A stretch of DNA of 64,000 nt from Methylopila henanensis. GTDB lineage: Bacteria; Pseudomonadota; Alphaproteobacteria; Rhizobiales; Methylopilaceae. Shown here one piece after another: positions 1 through 7,803 of the stretch. Position numbers and translations under genes: made by a program. Each line of letters begins with the position of its first letter. The first letter of the stretch is position 1. The notes under the pieces were generated by a model. The model had not been told where the DNA came from. It did no database searches and saw only the letters and a list, made by a program, of their open reading frames with translations. The stretch lies in contig NZ_JBHUER010000007.1 of NCBI RefSeq assembly GCF_042681025.1, positions 96,492-160,491 of the forward strand. The letters run 5' to 3'.

Positions 1-1
1 A

Positions 2-859
2 CAGACCTACGACGTCTCGAAAGAGTTCTTCGCGCTGGCGCATGGCGAGAAGGTCAAGGCCGACCGTCCTGCTCCCGACCAGGTCCGCGGCTACAGCGCG
101 GTCGGCGGCGAGGGCCTGTCCTACAGCCTCGACGAGCCGACGCCGCCGGACATCAAGGAGTCGCTCTCGATCGGCCCGGTCGACGTTCCCGCGGGGGACC
201 CGTACTTCACGAGCGCCGAGGCCGGCCCCCATTTCGCGCCGAACGTCTGGCCGGAGAAGCCCGCCGAGCTGAAGCCGGTCTGGGAGCAGTATTTCCGCGA
301 GGTCGACCGGCTCGCCACCGACATGATGCGCATCTTCGCGCTCGCGCTCGACCTCGACGAAAACTACTTCGACGGCACGATCGACAAGAACATCTCGATG
401 ATGCGGGTGCTGCGCTATCCGCGCCAGACCGAGCGGCCGCTGGCCAACCAGCTGCGCGCCGGGGCCCATTCCGACTACGGCTCGATGACCATCCTGCGCA
501 AGGAGCTGTCCGACGGCAGCCTGCAGGTGAAGAATCTCGCGGGCGAGTGGGTCAGCGTTCCGGTCGTCGAGGGCTCGTTCATCATCAACATCGGCGACCT
601 GATGCAGCAGTGGACCAACGACCTCTGGCGCTCGACGGTCCATCGCGTCGTCAACCCGGACCTCGACTCTCCGGAAAACGTCGACCGCATGTCGATCGTG
701 TTCTTCCACCAGCCGAATTTCGACGCCGTGGTCGAGTGCCTGCCGAGCTGTCAGAGCCCCGAAAACCCGCCGAAATACGGTCCGATCTCTTCCGGCGACC
801 ATCTGCGCAGCAAGTTCGTCAAGCAGACGACGTTCGGCCAGGGCGACAAGGCGGCCTGA
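2..859 (+). CDS. Isopenicillin N synthase-like Fe(II)/2-oxoglutarate dioxygenase, 5' truncated by window
   Basis: The reading frame is open from base 2, so the start lies outside the window; 285 codons are present. The early part carries the family's DIOX_N pattern: an FFALAHGEKVK-like segment, then RGYSAVGGE. The C-terminal half has the jelly-roll iron site: His and Asp in GAHSDYG, a distal His in STVHRVVNP, and the Arg-x-Ser 2-oxoglutarate contact in DRMSIVF. Known members are cytosolic non-heme iron oxygenases that use 2-oxoglutarate and O2, including thymine-7-hydroxylase and plant-type oxidases. It heads an operon with a VOC protein 15 bases downstream and a nucleoside-type ABC importer, so a nucleobase-like or other N-heterocyclic substrate is a reasonable inference. 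The substrate cannot be read from sequence. Confidence 0.9.
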   Translation, partial: QTYDVSKEFFALAHGEKVKADRPAPDQVRGYSAVGGEGLSYSLDEPTPPDIKESLSIGPVDVPAGDPYFTSAEAGPHFAPNVWPEKPAELKPVWEQYFREVDRLATDMMRIFALALDLDENYFDGTIDKNISMMRVLRYPRQTERPLANQLRAGAHSDYGSMTILRKELSDGSLQVKNLAGEWVSVPVVEGSFIINIGDLMQQWTNDLWRSTVHRVVNPDLDSPENVDRMSIVFFHQPNFDAVVECLPSCQSPENPPKYGPISSGDHLRSKFVKQTTFGQGDKAA

Positions 860-874
860 GCGAGGCGCGCCACG

Positions 875-1255
875 ATGCTGTCCTACGTCAACATCTTCGC
901 ACAGGACGTGGAGAAGCTTTCGGGCTTCTACCGCGACGTCTTCGGCTTCGAGGAGATCGAGGAGATCCGCTCCCCGATCTTCGTCGGGCTGCGCACGGGT
1001 CAGAGCAACCTCGGCTTCAACGCCCCGGACGCCTACGACCTGCTTCAGCTGTCGGAGTTCAAGGACCCGACGGGGGTCAACTTCCTGCTCAACTTCGACG
1101 TCGAAAGCGTCGGGGACGTCGACCGCATGACGCCGCTCGCCGTCGGGCTCGGCGCCCGGCTGATCAAGCCGCCCTACAAGACCTACTACAACTGGTACCA
1201 GTCGGTGCTACTGGACCCGGAAGAAAACGTCTTCCGCATCAACAAGATGCTCTGA
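875..1255 (+). CDS. VOC (glyoxalase/bleomycin-resistance fold) family protein
   Basis: This 126-residue protein has two beta-alpha-beta-beta-beta modules. It opens with the typical MLSYVNIFAQDVEKLSGFYR pattern, where the chain starts a paired fold, and ends with a DPEENVFRINKML strand that carries the usual metal-site Glu region. VOC proteins are small cytosolic metal-dependent lyases, isomerases or dioxygenases, or binding proteins. It lies 15 bases after the dioxygenase and 41 bases before the importer's binding protein, so it is in the same transcription unit and probably acts on the same imported compound or its oxidation product. The exact reaction is unknown. Confidence 0.85.
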   Translation: MLSYVNIFAQDVEKLSGFYRDVFGFEEIEEIRSPIFVGLRTGQSNLGFNAPDAYDLLQLSEFKDPTGVNFLLNFDVESVGDVDRMTPLAVGLGARLIKPPYKTYYNWYQSVLLDPEENVFRINKML

Positions 1256-1296
1256 TCACAACGCAACGGCCGGCGCGGCCGGCGACGGGGGTTGGC

Positions 1297-2379
1297 ATGT
1301 CTAGAATCCGCATTTGCGCGCTCGTGGCGCTCGCCATCGGGGCCGCGACGCCCACGGTCGCGCAGGACGTCTTCAAGGTCGAGGGAGCGCCAAAGGTCGC
1401 CGTCGTGCTGTTCGGGCCGAAGAACGACGGCGGCTGGAGCCAGGCCTTCGAGGAGGCGCGGCCGAGCCTCGAGAAGGTGATGGGCGCGACCATCCCGGTG
1501 GTCGACAAGGTGCCGGAGGACGCGGCCTCCATCACGCCGCCGGTCGAGCGCTTCATCCAGCGCGGCCACAACGTGATTATCGGGACGGCCTTCGGTTATT
1601 CCGACACCTTCAAGAAACTGTCGGAAAAGCATCCCAAGGTCGCGTTCCTCAACGCCTCCGGCATCACCAACGGGCCGAACCTCGAATCCTTCTACGGCCG
1701 GACCTACCAGAGCCAGTATCTCTGCGGCATGGTGGCGGGCGCGGTCTCGAAGACAGGCAAGCTCGGCTTCGTGGCGGCGAACCCGCTGCCGGTCGTCAAC
1801 TGGACGATCAACGCCTACGAGCTCGGCGCGAAGAAGATGAACCCGAACGCCACCGTGACGGTGGTGTTCACCGGAGCCTGGAACAATCCGGTGAGGGAGC
1901 GCGCCGCCGCGGCCGCCCTGATCGACCAAGGCGCCGACGTCATCGGCCAGCACGTCGACACGCCCACGCCTCAGATCGTCGCTCAGGAGCGCGGCGTCTT
2001 TGGCACCGGCCATCACCGCGACCTCTCGGAGTTCGCGCCCAAGGCGACCCAGTGCTCTTCGATCTGGACCTGGGCGAAGTTCCTGGGGCCGGAGCTCGAA
2101 GCCATCAAGGCCGGAAACTGGAAGCCGCAGCCCTATGGCGCCTTCCCCGGCATCAAGGAGGGCGGAACGGACGTCGCCTGCTGCGGCTCGGCGGTCTCGG
2201 CCGAGGCCAAGGAGAAGATCATGGCGGCCCGCCAGGCGATCATCGACGGCGATCCGATCTTCGTCGGCCCGCTGAAGGATCGCGACGGCAAGGAGCGCCT
2301 CGCGGCCGGCGCCAAGATCGACGACGCGGGTCTCTGGAAGATGGACTGGTTCGTCGAAGGGGTCGTGGCGCAACAATGA
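1297..2379 (+). CDS. BMP/PnrA-family ABC transporter substrate-binding protein
   Basis: This 360-residue protein starts at ATG 1297. It begins with a Sec signal peptide (Arg-rich start, hydrophobic ALVALAIGAA, cleavage near TVAQ-D) and has no lipobox cysteine, unlike many BMP lipoproteins. The mature part shows BMP-family features: VAVVLFGPKNDGGWSQAFEE near the start, an IIGTAFGYSD strand, the LESFYGRTYQSQYLCGMVAG block, and GVFGTGHHRDL. BMP proteins feed purine or pyrimidine nucleosides and related bases to an importer. It is followed directly by the ATPase and two permeases. I chose this start because it gives a clean signal peptide; longer versions of the frame run through the upstream genes. 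Confidence 0.93.
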   Translation: MSRIRICALVALAIGAATPTVAQDVFKVEGAPKVAVVLFGPKNDGGWSQAFEEARPSLEKVMGATIPVVDKVPEDAASITPPVERFIQRGHNVIIGTAFGYSDTFKKLSEKHPKVAFLNASGITNGPNLESFYGRTYQSQYLCGMVAGAVSKTGKLGFVAANPLPVVNWTINAYELGAKKMNPNATVTVVFTGAWNNPVRERAAAAALIDQGADVIGQHVDTPTPQIVAQERGVFGTGHHRDLSEFAPKATQCSSIWTWAKFLGPELEAIKAGNWKPQPYGAFPGIKEGGTDVACCGSAVSAEAKEKIMAARQAIIDGDPIFVGPLKDRDGKERLAAGAKIDDAGLWKMDWFVEGVVAQQ

Positions 2380-2410
2380 CGTCTCGCCGCTCGACCACGG
2401 GACCGTCGCG

Positions 2411-3961
2411 ATGACGGTCCCGTCCCTGGCCCTCAAGGGCGTCGACAAGTCCTTCGACGGATTTCCCGCGCTGAAGGACGCCTCGTTCTCGGTCGCTTCG
2501 GGCGAGGTGCACGCGCTGCTCGGCGAGAACGGCGCGGGCAAGTCGACGCTGATGAACGTCGCATGCGGGCTTTACGCCCCGGACGCCGGGGAAGTGCTGA
2601 TCGACGGCGCGCCCGCGAACCTCTCCGGCCCTCGGCAGGCGGCGGAGCTCGGCGTTGGCATGGTGCACCAGCATTTCAAGCTGGTGCGGCCGTTCTCGAT
2701 CGTCGACAACGTCGTCCTCCAGGCGCGCGGCGCGGGGCGCGGCTTCCGCTACCGCGCTTCCGTCGAGGCGGCGGCGGAAGCGATCCGGGCGCAAGGCGCG
2801 GCGCTCGGCTTCGCGATCGACCCGCACGCCCGCGTCGACGCTCTTTCGGTCGCCGAGCAGCAACGGGTCGAGATCGTCCGCGCGCTGGTCGCGGGCGCCC
2901 GCATCCTGATCCTCGACGAGCCGACCGCGGTGCTCGCGGCGCCGGACGCCGAGCGGCTGCTCGAGACGCTCCGCGAACTCGCCGCGCGCGGGACCGCGAT
3001 CGTGCTCATCACCCACAAGCTCGCCGACGTCAGGCGCTTCGCTGACCGGGTGACGGTGATGCGCGGCGGCCGAACCGTCGCGACCGTCGACCCGGCGAAG
3101 ACGGAGACCGCGGAGCTCACCCGCCTCACGGTCGGCGACGCGCCGCTCTCGGCGGTCGGCCGCGCGTCGGCTTCAGGACGGCGGCGCTTCGAGACGATCG
3201 ACCTCACATGCCTACGGCGCGACGGGGCGCCCGCGGTCGACGGCGTGACCTTTCATGTGCGCGCGGGCGAGATCTATGGGCTCGCGGGCGTCAGCGGCAA
3301 CGGCCAGAGCGAACTCGCCGAAGTGCTGATGGGCCTGCGCCGGGTCGATCGCGGCGCGATCCAGTTCGAGGACGCCGGGCAGCCGGTCGAGGCCGCGTCT
3401 CCCTCGTGCCTCAGAGGCTACGGCGCGGCCTTCATCCCGGCCGACCGCTACTCCTACGCGCTCGCCGGCGGCCTTTCGGTCGCGGACAACTATGCGATCG
3501 GGCGCGTGCGCCGTGGCGACTACGGACCGATCGGATGGACCCGGCGCGGGACGATACGCTCCGACGCCGCGGCTGCGGTCGAAGCCTTTGACGTTCAGGG
3601 CGTGCGGAGCCTTGACCAGAAGGCGGCGCTGCTTTCCGGCGGCAACGCCCAGAAGCTTGTGATCGCCCGGGAGTTCAGCGGCGACCCCAAGATCGTCGTG
3701 GCCCAGAGCCCGAGCCGCGGCCTCGACGCGCGGGCCTCGGCCGCTGTCCACGGCCGGCTCGCCGAGGCCCGCGACCGGGGCGCCGCGGTGCTGCTCGTCA
3801 GCGAAGACCTCGACGAGGTGACCGCGCTCGCAGACCGCATCGGCGTCATGTCGGGCGGCAGGCTGGTCGCGGAGTTCGAGGCGCCGTTCGACCGGCAGGC
3901 CATCGGCCGCGCCATGGTCGACCACTCGGCGCCGGCGCATGACGAGGCGGCGGCGACATGA
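2411..3961 (+). CDS. Duplicated-domain ABC importer ATPase, nucleoside/nucleobase type (YufO-like)
   Basis: This 516-residue protein has two ATP-binding cassettes. The first has a full Walker A (GENGAGKST, near residue 37), a signature-like LSVAEQQRVEIVRAL and Walker B ILILDEPTAVL. The second has a degenerate P-loop (GVSGNGQSELAE), a good LSGGNAQKLVIAREF signature and a Walker B-like segment IVVAQSPSRGLD with Gln and Ser in place of Asp and Glu. This asymmetric arrangement is standard for sugar and nucleoside importers of the RbsA/YufO kind. The last four bases overlap the next start (ATGA), so it is translationally coupled to the first permease. Confidence 0.93.
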   Translation: MTVPSLALKGVDKSFDGFPALKDASFSVASGEVHALLGENGAGKSTLMNVACGLYAPDAGEVLIDGAPANLSGPRQAAELGVGMVHQHFKLVRPFSIVDNVVLQARGAGRGFRYRASVEAAAEAIRAQGAALGFAIDPHARVDALSVAEQQRVEIVRALVAGARILILDEPTAVLAAPDAERLLETLRELAARGTAIVLITHKLADVRRFADRVTVMRGGRTVATVDPAKTETAELTRLTVGDAPLSAVGRASASGRRRFETIDLTCLRRDGAPAVDGVTFHVRAGEIYGLAGVSGNGQSELAEVLMGLRRVDRGAIQFEDAGQPVEAASPSCLRGYGAAFIPADRYSYALAGGLSVADNYAIGRVRRGDYGPIGWTRRGTIRSDAAAAVEAFDVQGVRSLDQKAALLSGGNAQKLVIAREFSGDPKIVVAQSPSRGLDARASAAVHGRLAEARDRGAAVLLVSEDLDEVTALADRIGVMSGGRLVAEFEAPFDRQAIGRAMVDHSAPAHDEAAAT

Positions 3962-5067
3962 GCGATCGGGCCATCGAACCTGTCGCCGCCGCCCCTGCCG
4001 CCGAACGCAAATTCCGCCTCGGACGCCTCAACGTCGAGGTGCGGCGCGAGGCGGGCGCGGCATGGCGGGCCTTCCTGACCGCGGCGTCGGTCGCGCTCGG
4101 CCTCGGTCTGTCGGCGGCGATTCTGGTCGCCGCGGGCGTGCCCGCCCAAAACCTGGTCGACGAGCTACTGGTCCAGACGCTTTTCGACGGCCAGAACCTC
4201 CACGCCGTCCTGTTCCAGGCGGCGCCGCTGATGCTCCTTGGCCTCGCCGCCCTGATGGCCTTCCGGGTGCGGTTCTGGAATCTCGGCCTCGAGGGCCAGA
4301 TGATCTTCGGCGGGATCGGCGCGACCGCGGTCTCGCTCGCCGGGCTCGGACCCGAAAGCCTCCGCCTGCCGATGATGGGACTCGCCGCCGTCCTGTTCGG
4401 GATCGCCTGGACGAGCCTGCCGCTGTTCCTGAAGCTCAAGGTCGGGGTGAACGAGATCATCTCGACCCTGCTCTTGAACTACGTGGCCATGAACCTGCTT
4501 TTCCACCTGCTTTACGGCGCGTGGAAGGACCCGAAGGACGGCTTTCCGCATTCGCCCGCCTACGCGCCTTTCGAGACGCTGCCGACGGTCGCCTTCGACC
4601 TCAGCGCCGCGCTCGTCGTGGCGCTCGCCGCCGTCGCGGTCTGCGGCTATCTCGTCGCCCGCAGCCGGGCCGCGATCTACATGCGCTTCGTCGAGGCGAG
4701 CCCGAGCGCCGCGCGGGCGCTCGGCGTTCCGGTCGCCGGCGTGACGATCTTCGCCGTGCTGCTTTCCGGCGTGCTGGCGTCGCTCGCCGGCTTCGTCATC
4801 GTCGCCGGGCAGGAAGGACGGCTGACCCAGTCGTTCTTCCACGGATACGGCGTATCCGGCGTGCTGATCGCCTTCCTCGCCCGCAGCAATCCGCTGGCGG
4901 CCGCGATCGTCGCGATCCTGATGGCGACGCTCTACGTCGCCGGCCAGAACCTGCAGGTGTTCTACTCGATCCCCGGCGCGATGGTGCAGCTCATCCAGGC
5001 GCTGGTGGTGATCTGCGTCGCGGCCTCCGACTTCCTCGTCCGCCATCGCCTGCGCTGGATCCGGTGA
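3958..5067 (+). CDS. ABC importer permease, YufP-like (BPD_transp_2 family)
   Basis: This 369-residue integral membrane protein has a cytosolic N-terminal stretch of about 40 residues and then 8-9 hydrophobic segments. The conserved coupling block reads FRVRFWNLGLEGQMIFGGIG, followed by LKLKVGVNEIISTLLLNY, both typical of nucleoside importers with BMP binding proteins. It overlaps the ATPase gene by four bases and lies four bases before the second permease, so it is the first half of a heterodimeric membrane domain. Confidence 0.92.
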   Translation: MSDRAIEPVAAAPAAERKFRLGRLNVEVRREAGAAWRAFLTAASVALGLGLSAAILVAAGVPAQNLVDELLVQTLFDGQNLHAVLFQAAPLMLLGLAALMAFRVRFWNLGLEGQMIFGGIGATAVSLAGLGPESLRLPMMGLAAVLFGIAWTSLPLFLKLKVGVNEIISTLLLNYVAMNLLFHLLYGAWKDPKDGFPHSPAYAPFETLPTVAFDLSAALVVALAAVAVCGYLVARSRAAIYMRFVEASPSAARALGVPVAGVTIFAVLLSGVLASLAGFVIVAGQEGRLTQSFFHGYGVSGVLIAFLARSNPLAAAIVAILMATLYVAGQNLQVFYSIPGAMVQLIQALVVICVAASDFLVRHRLRWIR

Positions 5068-5071
5068 AGCC

Positions 5072-6013
5072 ATGCTGATCGACTTTCTGATCTCCTGGGT
5101 CGCCAACACGCCCGGCTTCGCCGCGCCTTACGCGCTCGCCGCCCTCGGGCTGATCGTGAGCGAGCGCGCGGGCGTCCTCAGCCTCGGGGCCGAAGGCTTC
5201 ATGCTGGTCGGCGCGGTGATCGGCGTCGGCGTGATCCTGTCCTTCGGCATGCCGCCGCTGCCCGCCATGGCCGCGGCCATGGGCGCGGCCGCCCTCGTCA
5301 GCGCGCTGTTCGCCGCGCTCGTCGTCTGGCTCAAGGTCAACCAGGTGATCGCCGGACTCGTCATGGTGTTCTTCTGCCAGGGCGCGACCAGCCTGATCGG
5401 CTCGCAGTTCGGCTGGACCAATCGGCCGTTCACGGGCCTGCCCAAGATCGACCTAGGGCCGCTCGCGAACCTGCCCGTCCTTGGCCCGATCCTCGCGGCG
5501 CAGGACGTCGTGATCTACGCGACGCCCGCGATCTTCCTCGGGGTCGCCTATGTGCTGTTCCGCACCCATACGGGCCTGCGGCTGCGCGCCGTCGGCGAAA
5601 GCCCGGAGGCCGCCGACGCCGCCGGCGTCGACGTCTCGGGCGTCCGCTTCTTCGCGGTGATGGCGGGCGCGTCGCTGATCGGCCTCGCGGGCGCCTACAT
5701 ATCGGTGGGCAGCGCCAAGATCTGGGTCGAGGACATGACTTCGGGCCGCGGCTGGATCGCCGTGGCGCTCGTGATCTTCGCCCGCTGGAGTCCCTGGCGT
5801 GCGCTCGCCGGAGCGATCCTCTTCGGCGCGATTGAGGCTTTGGTGCCGAAACTCGCTGCGGCAGGCGTCCGCCTGCCGCAGTACCTGATGCTGATGACCC
5901 CCTATCTCGCGACGCTCGGCGTGATGATCTGGATCGCCGTCGCCCGTCGCGGCGCGGCGCCGGACGAGCCGGGAGCGCTCGGCGTGCCGCATGTCCGCGA
6001 AGAGCGGCGGTGA
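5072..6013 (+). CDS. ABC importer permease, YufQ-like (BPD_transp_2 family)
   Basis: This 313-residue protein has about 8 transmembrane helices. The N-terminal region has the family pattern with SERAGVLSLGAEGFMLVGAV, then LKVNQVIAGLVMVFF and LRAVGESPEAADAAGVDVSG, the cytosolic coupling loop. It pairs with the preceding permease to form the channel of the nucleoside-type importer. The gene ends a few bases upstream of the cysteine hydrolase, so import and hydrolysis are probably one operon. Confidence 0.92.
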   Translation: MLIDFLISWVANTPGFAAPYALAALGLIVSERAGVLSLGAEGFMLVGAVIGVGVILSFGMPPLPAMAAAMGAAALVSALFAALVVWLKVNQVIAGLVMVFFCQGATSLIGSQFGWTNRPFTGLPKIDLGPLANLPVLGPILAAQDVVIYATPAIFLGVAYVLFRTHTGLRLRAVGESPEAADAAGVDVSGVRFFAVMAGASLIGLAGAYISVGSAKIWVEDMTSGRGWIAVALVIFARWSPWRALAGAILFGAIEALVPKLAAAGVRLPQYLMLMTPYLATLGVMIWIAVARRGAAPDEPGALGVPHVREERR

Positions 6014-6024
6014 GGAGTTGTTCG

Positions 6025-6720
6025 ATGGACGCCTTCGTCTACGGCGAGAAGCGCACTTTGCCGGCGGCTTTCAATGAGTTCACGACCCGGGAGGCGACCG
6101 CCGCGATCTCGATCGACCTCCATCAGGGGCATCTCTCGGCCGATCCTGATTGCCCCTGTCCCGCGCCGAGGGCGCGCGAGGTGGTGGACGGGGTGAACGC
6201 CTTCCATGCCGAGGCGCGCCGGCTCGGCGTGCCGGTGATTCATGTGCGAAGCGAGCTCCGCCCCGGCGGCGTCGACGACGTGAAGGGGACGCCGTCCGCC
6301 TGGCGCATGACCTTCCCGCTCTATGTCGGCGAGATTCCCAACGCCGACGCCCATGCGCTCACGGGCAGCCGCTGGACCGAATTCGTCACTGAGGTCGCGG
6401 AGGGCGACCATATCGTCTCGGGCAAGAAGCGGCTCTCGGCCTTCTACCCGACCGATCTCGACTTCCTCCTGCGCAACATGGGCGTGAAGCGCGTGGTCCT
6501 GACCGGCTGCATGGCGGATTGCTGCGTGCTGAACACCGCCTTCGACGCGAGCAATCTCGGCTACCGCGTCACGGTGCTGTCGGATCTCGTGCGCGGCACG
6601 GACGCCGCGCTCGAGGCCGCGGCGCTCGCCATGGTCTCCCTCCATCTCGGCGTCGTGACGACGAGCGCGGACCTCGTCGCCGAGTGGAAGCGCCAGGGCT
6701 CCCTTTCATCACGGACTTGA
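6025..6720 (+). CDS. Isochorismatase-like cysteine hydrolase
   Basis: This 231-residue alpha/beta hydrolase carries the isochorismatase/carbamoylsarcosine-amidase triad: Asp in AAISIDLHQGHL, Lys in the VSGKKRLSAF segment, and nucleophilic Cys in GCMADCCVLNTA. Relatives hydrolyse amide or carbamoyl bonds (N-carbamoylsarcosine, ureidoacrylate, nicotinamide), releasing ammonia or CO2. ATG 6025 is preferred because GAGGAG lies 7-8 bases upstream; a GTG at 6010 is in frame but overlaps the previous stop. The position after a nucleoside-type importer and ahead of a convergent RutR-like regulator fits a step in N-heterocycle breakdown, but the substrate is inferred only from context. Confidence 0.88.
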   Translation: MDAFVYGEKRTLPAAFNEFTTREATAAISIDLHQGHLSADPDCPCPAPRAREVVDGVNAFHAEARRLGVPVIHVRSELRPGGVDDVKGTPSAWRMTFPLYVGEIPNADAHALTGSRWTEFVTEVAEGDHIVSGKKRLSAFYPTDLDFLLRNMGVKRVVLTGCMADCCVLNTAFDASNLGYRVTVLSDLVRGTDAALEAAALAMVSLHLGVVTTSADLVAEWKRQGSLSSRT

Positions 6721-6768
6721 TCCGGGATAGCGGCGGCCGCTTTCGCTGACGCGGTCGTCCTAGGGACG

Positions 6769-7509
6769 TCAGGCGGCGCCTTTCGAAGGCTTCGCTTCCA
6801 CGCCAGTCGAGAGCGCGCCGAGGATCACGCGCAGCACGTTTTCGGTCGCCTCCCGGAAGAAGAGCTCGTCGTCGAGCGTGCGGCCCGAGATGGCGGCGAT
6901 CTGCGCGGAAAAGTCGGCGTAGTGCTGGGTCGTGGCCCAGATGGCGTAGATCAGATGGTGGGGGTCGACCGACGCGATCTTGCCGTCCTCGCTCCACCGC
7001 CGGATGACCGCGGCCTTGCGGTCGACCAGCGTCTTGAGGGAGGTCCTCAGTTCGTCCCCGATCATCGGAGCGCCCTGAACGATCTCGAGGCAGAACAGGC
7101 GCGAGGAGCGCGGGTCGGCGCGCGACATCTCCATCTTGAGCCGGACATAGTCGCCGATCGCCTGGATCGGGTCCGCCTCGGGGTCGAGGGCGTCAAGCGG
7201 CGCCAGCCAGTCGGAGAGCAGGCGCTTCAGCACGCCGACATAGATCTCCTCTTTGGAGGAAAAGTAATAGAATAGGTTGGTTTTCGAGACGTCGGCGGCT
7301 TCCGCGATCTGTTCGGTGCTGACGCCGTGCAGTCCCGATTGCGAAAACAAGCTCAGCGCCGCGTCAAGGATCACGGCCTTGCGGGCGAGAAAACGCCGTT
7401 GCTGCCGGGACGTCTCCGGCCCCGCGGCCGATTCATTGTCGATGATCTCGGCGCGAGGCTTCAGCCGTCTTGCCGGCGACGGCTTCGAGTTCGCGTTTTC
7501 AGACGTCAC
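6769..7509 (-). CDS. TetR-family regulator with RutR-type C-terminal domain
   Basis: This 246-residue protein has an N-terminal tail of about 35 residues and then a TetR helix-turn-helix (AALSLFSQSGLHGVSTEQIAEAADVSKTNLFYYF). The ligand-binding part follows with VGVLKRLLSDWLAPLDAL and a helix-rich region resembling the YcdC/RutR C-terminal domain; RutR itself senses uracil and thymine. The gene is convergent with the transport/hydrolase operon (48 bases between the stops), so it does not share that promoter, but the family match supports a pyrimidine-like inducer. A TTGACCA half-site of the RutR box type sits immediately upstream of its start. Confidence 0.88.
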   Translation of the reverse strand: MTSENANSKPSPARRLKPRAEIIDNESAAGPETSRQQRRFLARKAVILDAALSLFSQSGLHGVSTEQIAEAADVSKTNLFYYFSSKEEIYVGVLKRLLSDWLAPLDALDPEADPIQAIGDYVRLKMEMSRADPRSSRLFCLEIVQGAPMIGDELRTSLKTLVDRKAAVIRRWSEDGKIASVDPHHLIYAIWATTQHYADFSAQIAAISGRTLDDELFFREATENVLRVILGALSTGVEAKPSKGAA

Positions 7510-7755
7510 TTGACCACTCCACCATCATGGCGACCGGCGCGCCATGATCGCGTCGCCGGCTTGGCGACCTCGCCCCTGTCATAACGAAAAGCGGTGATTT
7601 GGATAACCCGGGGACGCCGCCCGCCATTTTTCAAGACGCGGCTCGGCGCGCTGACGGTGGAAATCTGGCGGCCGCCGGGGCCAGAGACGCCGACGATGTC
7701 GCCGCCGCGCCTCTCTAATCTCCACGGACAGTTGGGCCGCCTCCGGAATTGACCA
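7510..7755. promoter_or_regulatory. Candidate RutR-type half-sites in the regulator's upstream region
   Basis: TTGACCA occurs at 7510-7516, touching the regulator's start, and again at 7749-7755. The known RutR box is TTGACCA, two spacer bases, then TGGTCAA. Only left halves are seen here, so binding is speculative. The rest of 7510-7803 shows no gene. Confidence 0.22.
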
Positions 7756-7803
7756 TGCTCTGATCTTTGGCCCGGTCAGGACGCGGCCTTGCGGTCTAAT
7801 CTG

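Noticed and set aside
1186..2541. Long minus-strand open frame opposite the BMP-protein gene
   Set aside because: It mirrors a clear conserved gene on the plus strand, has Arg/Asp/Gly-rich low-complexity composition and no family motif; typical antisense openness in GC-rich DNA.
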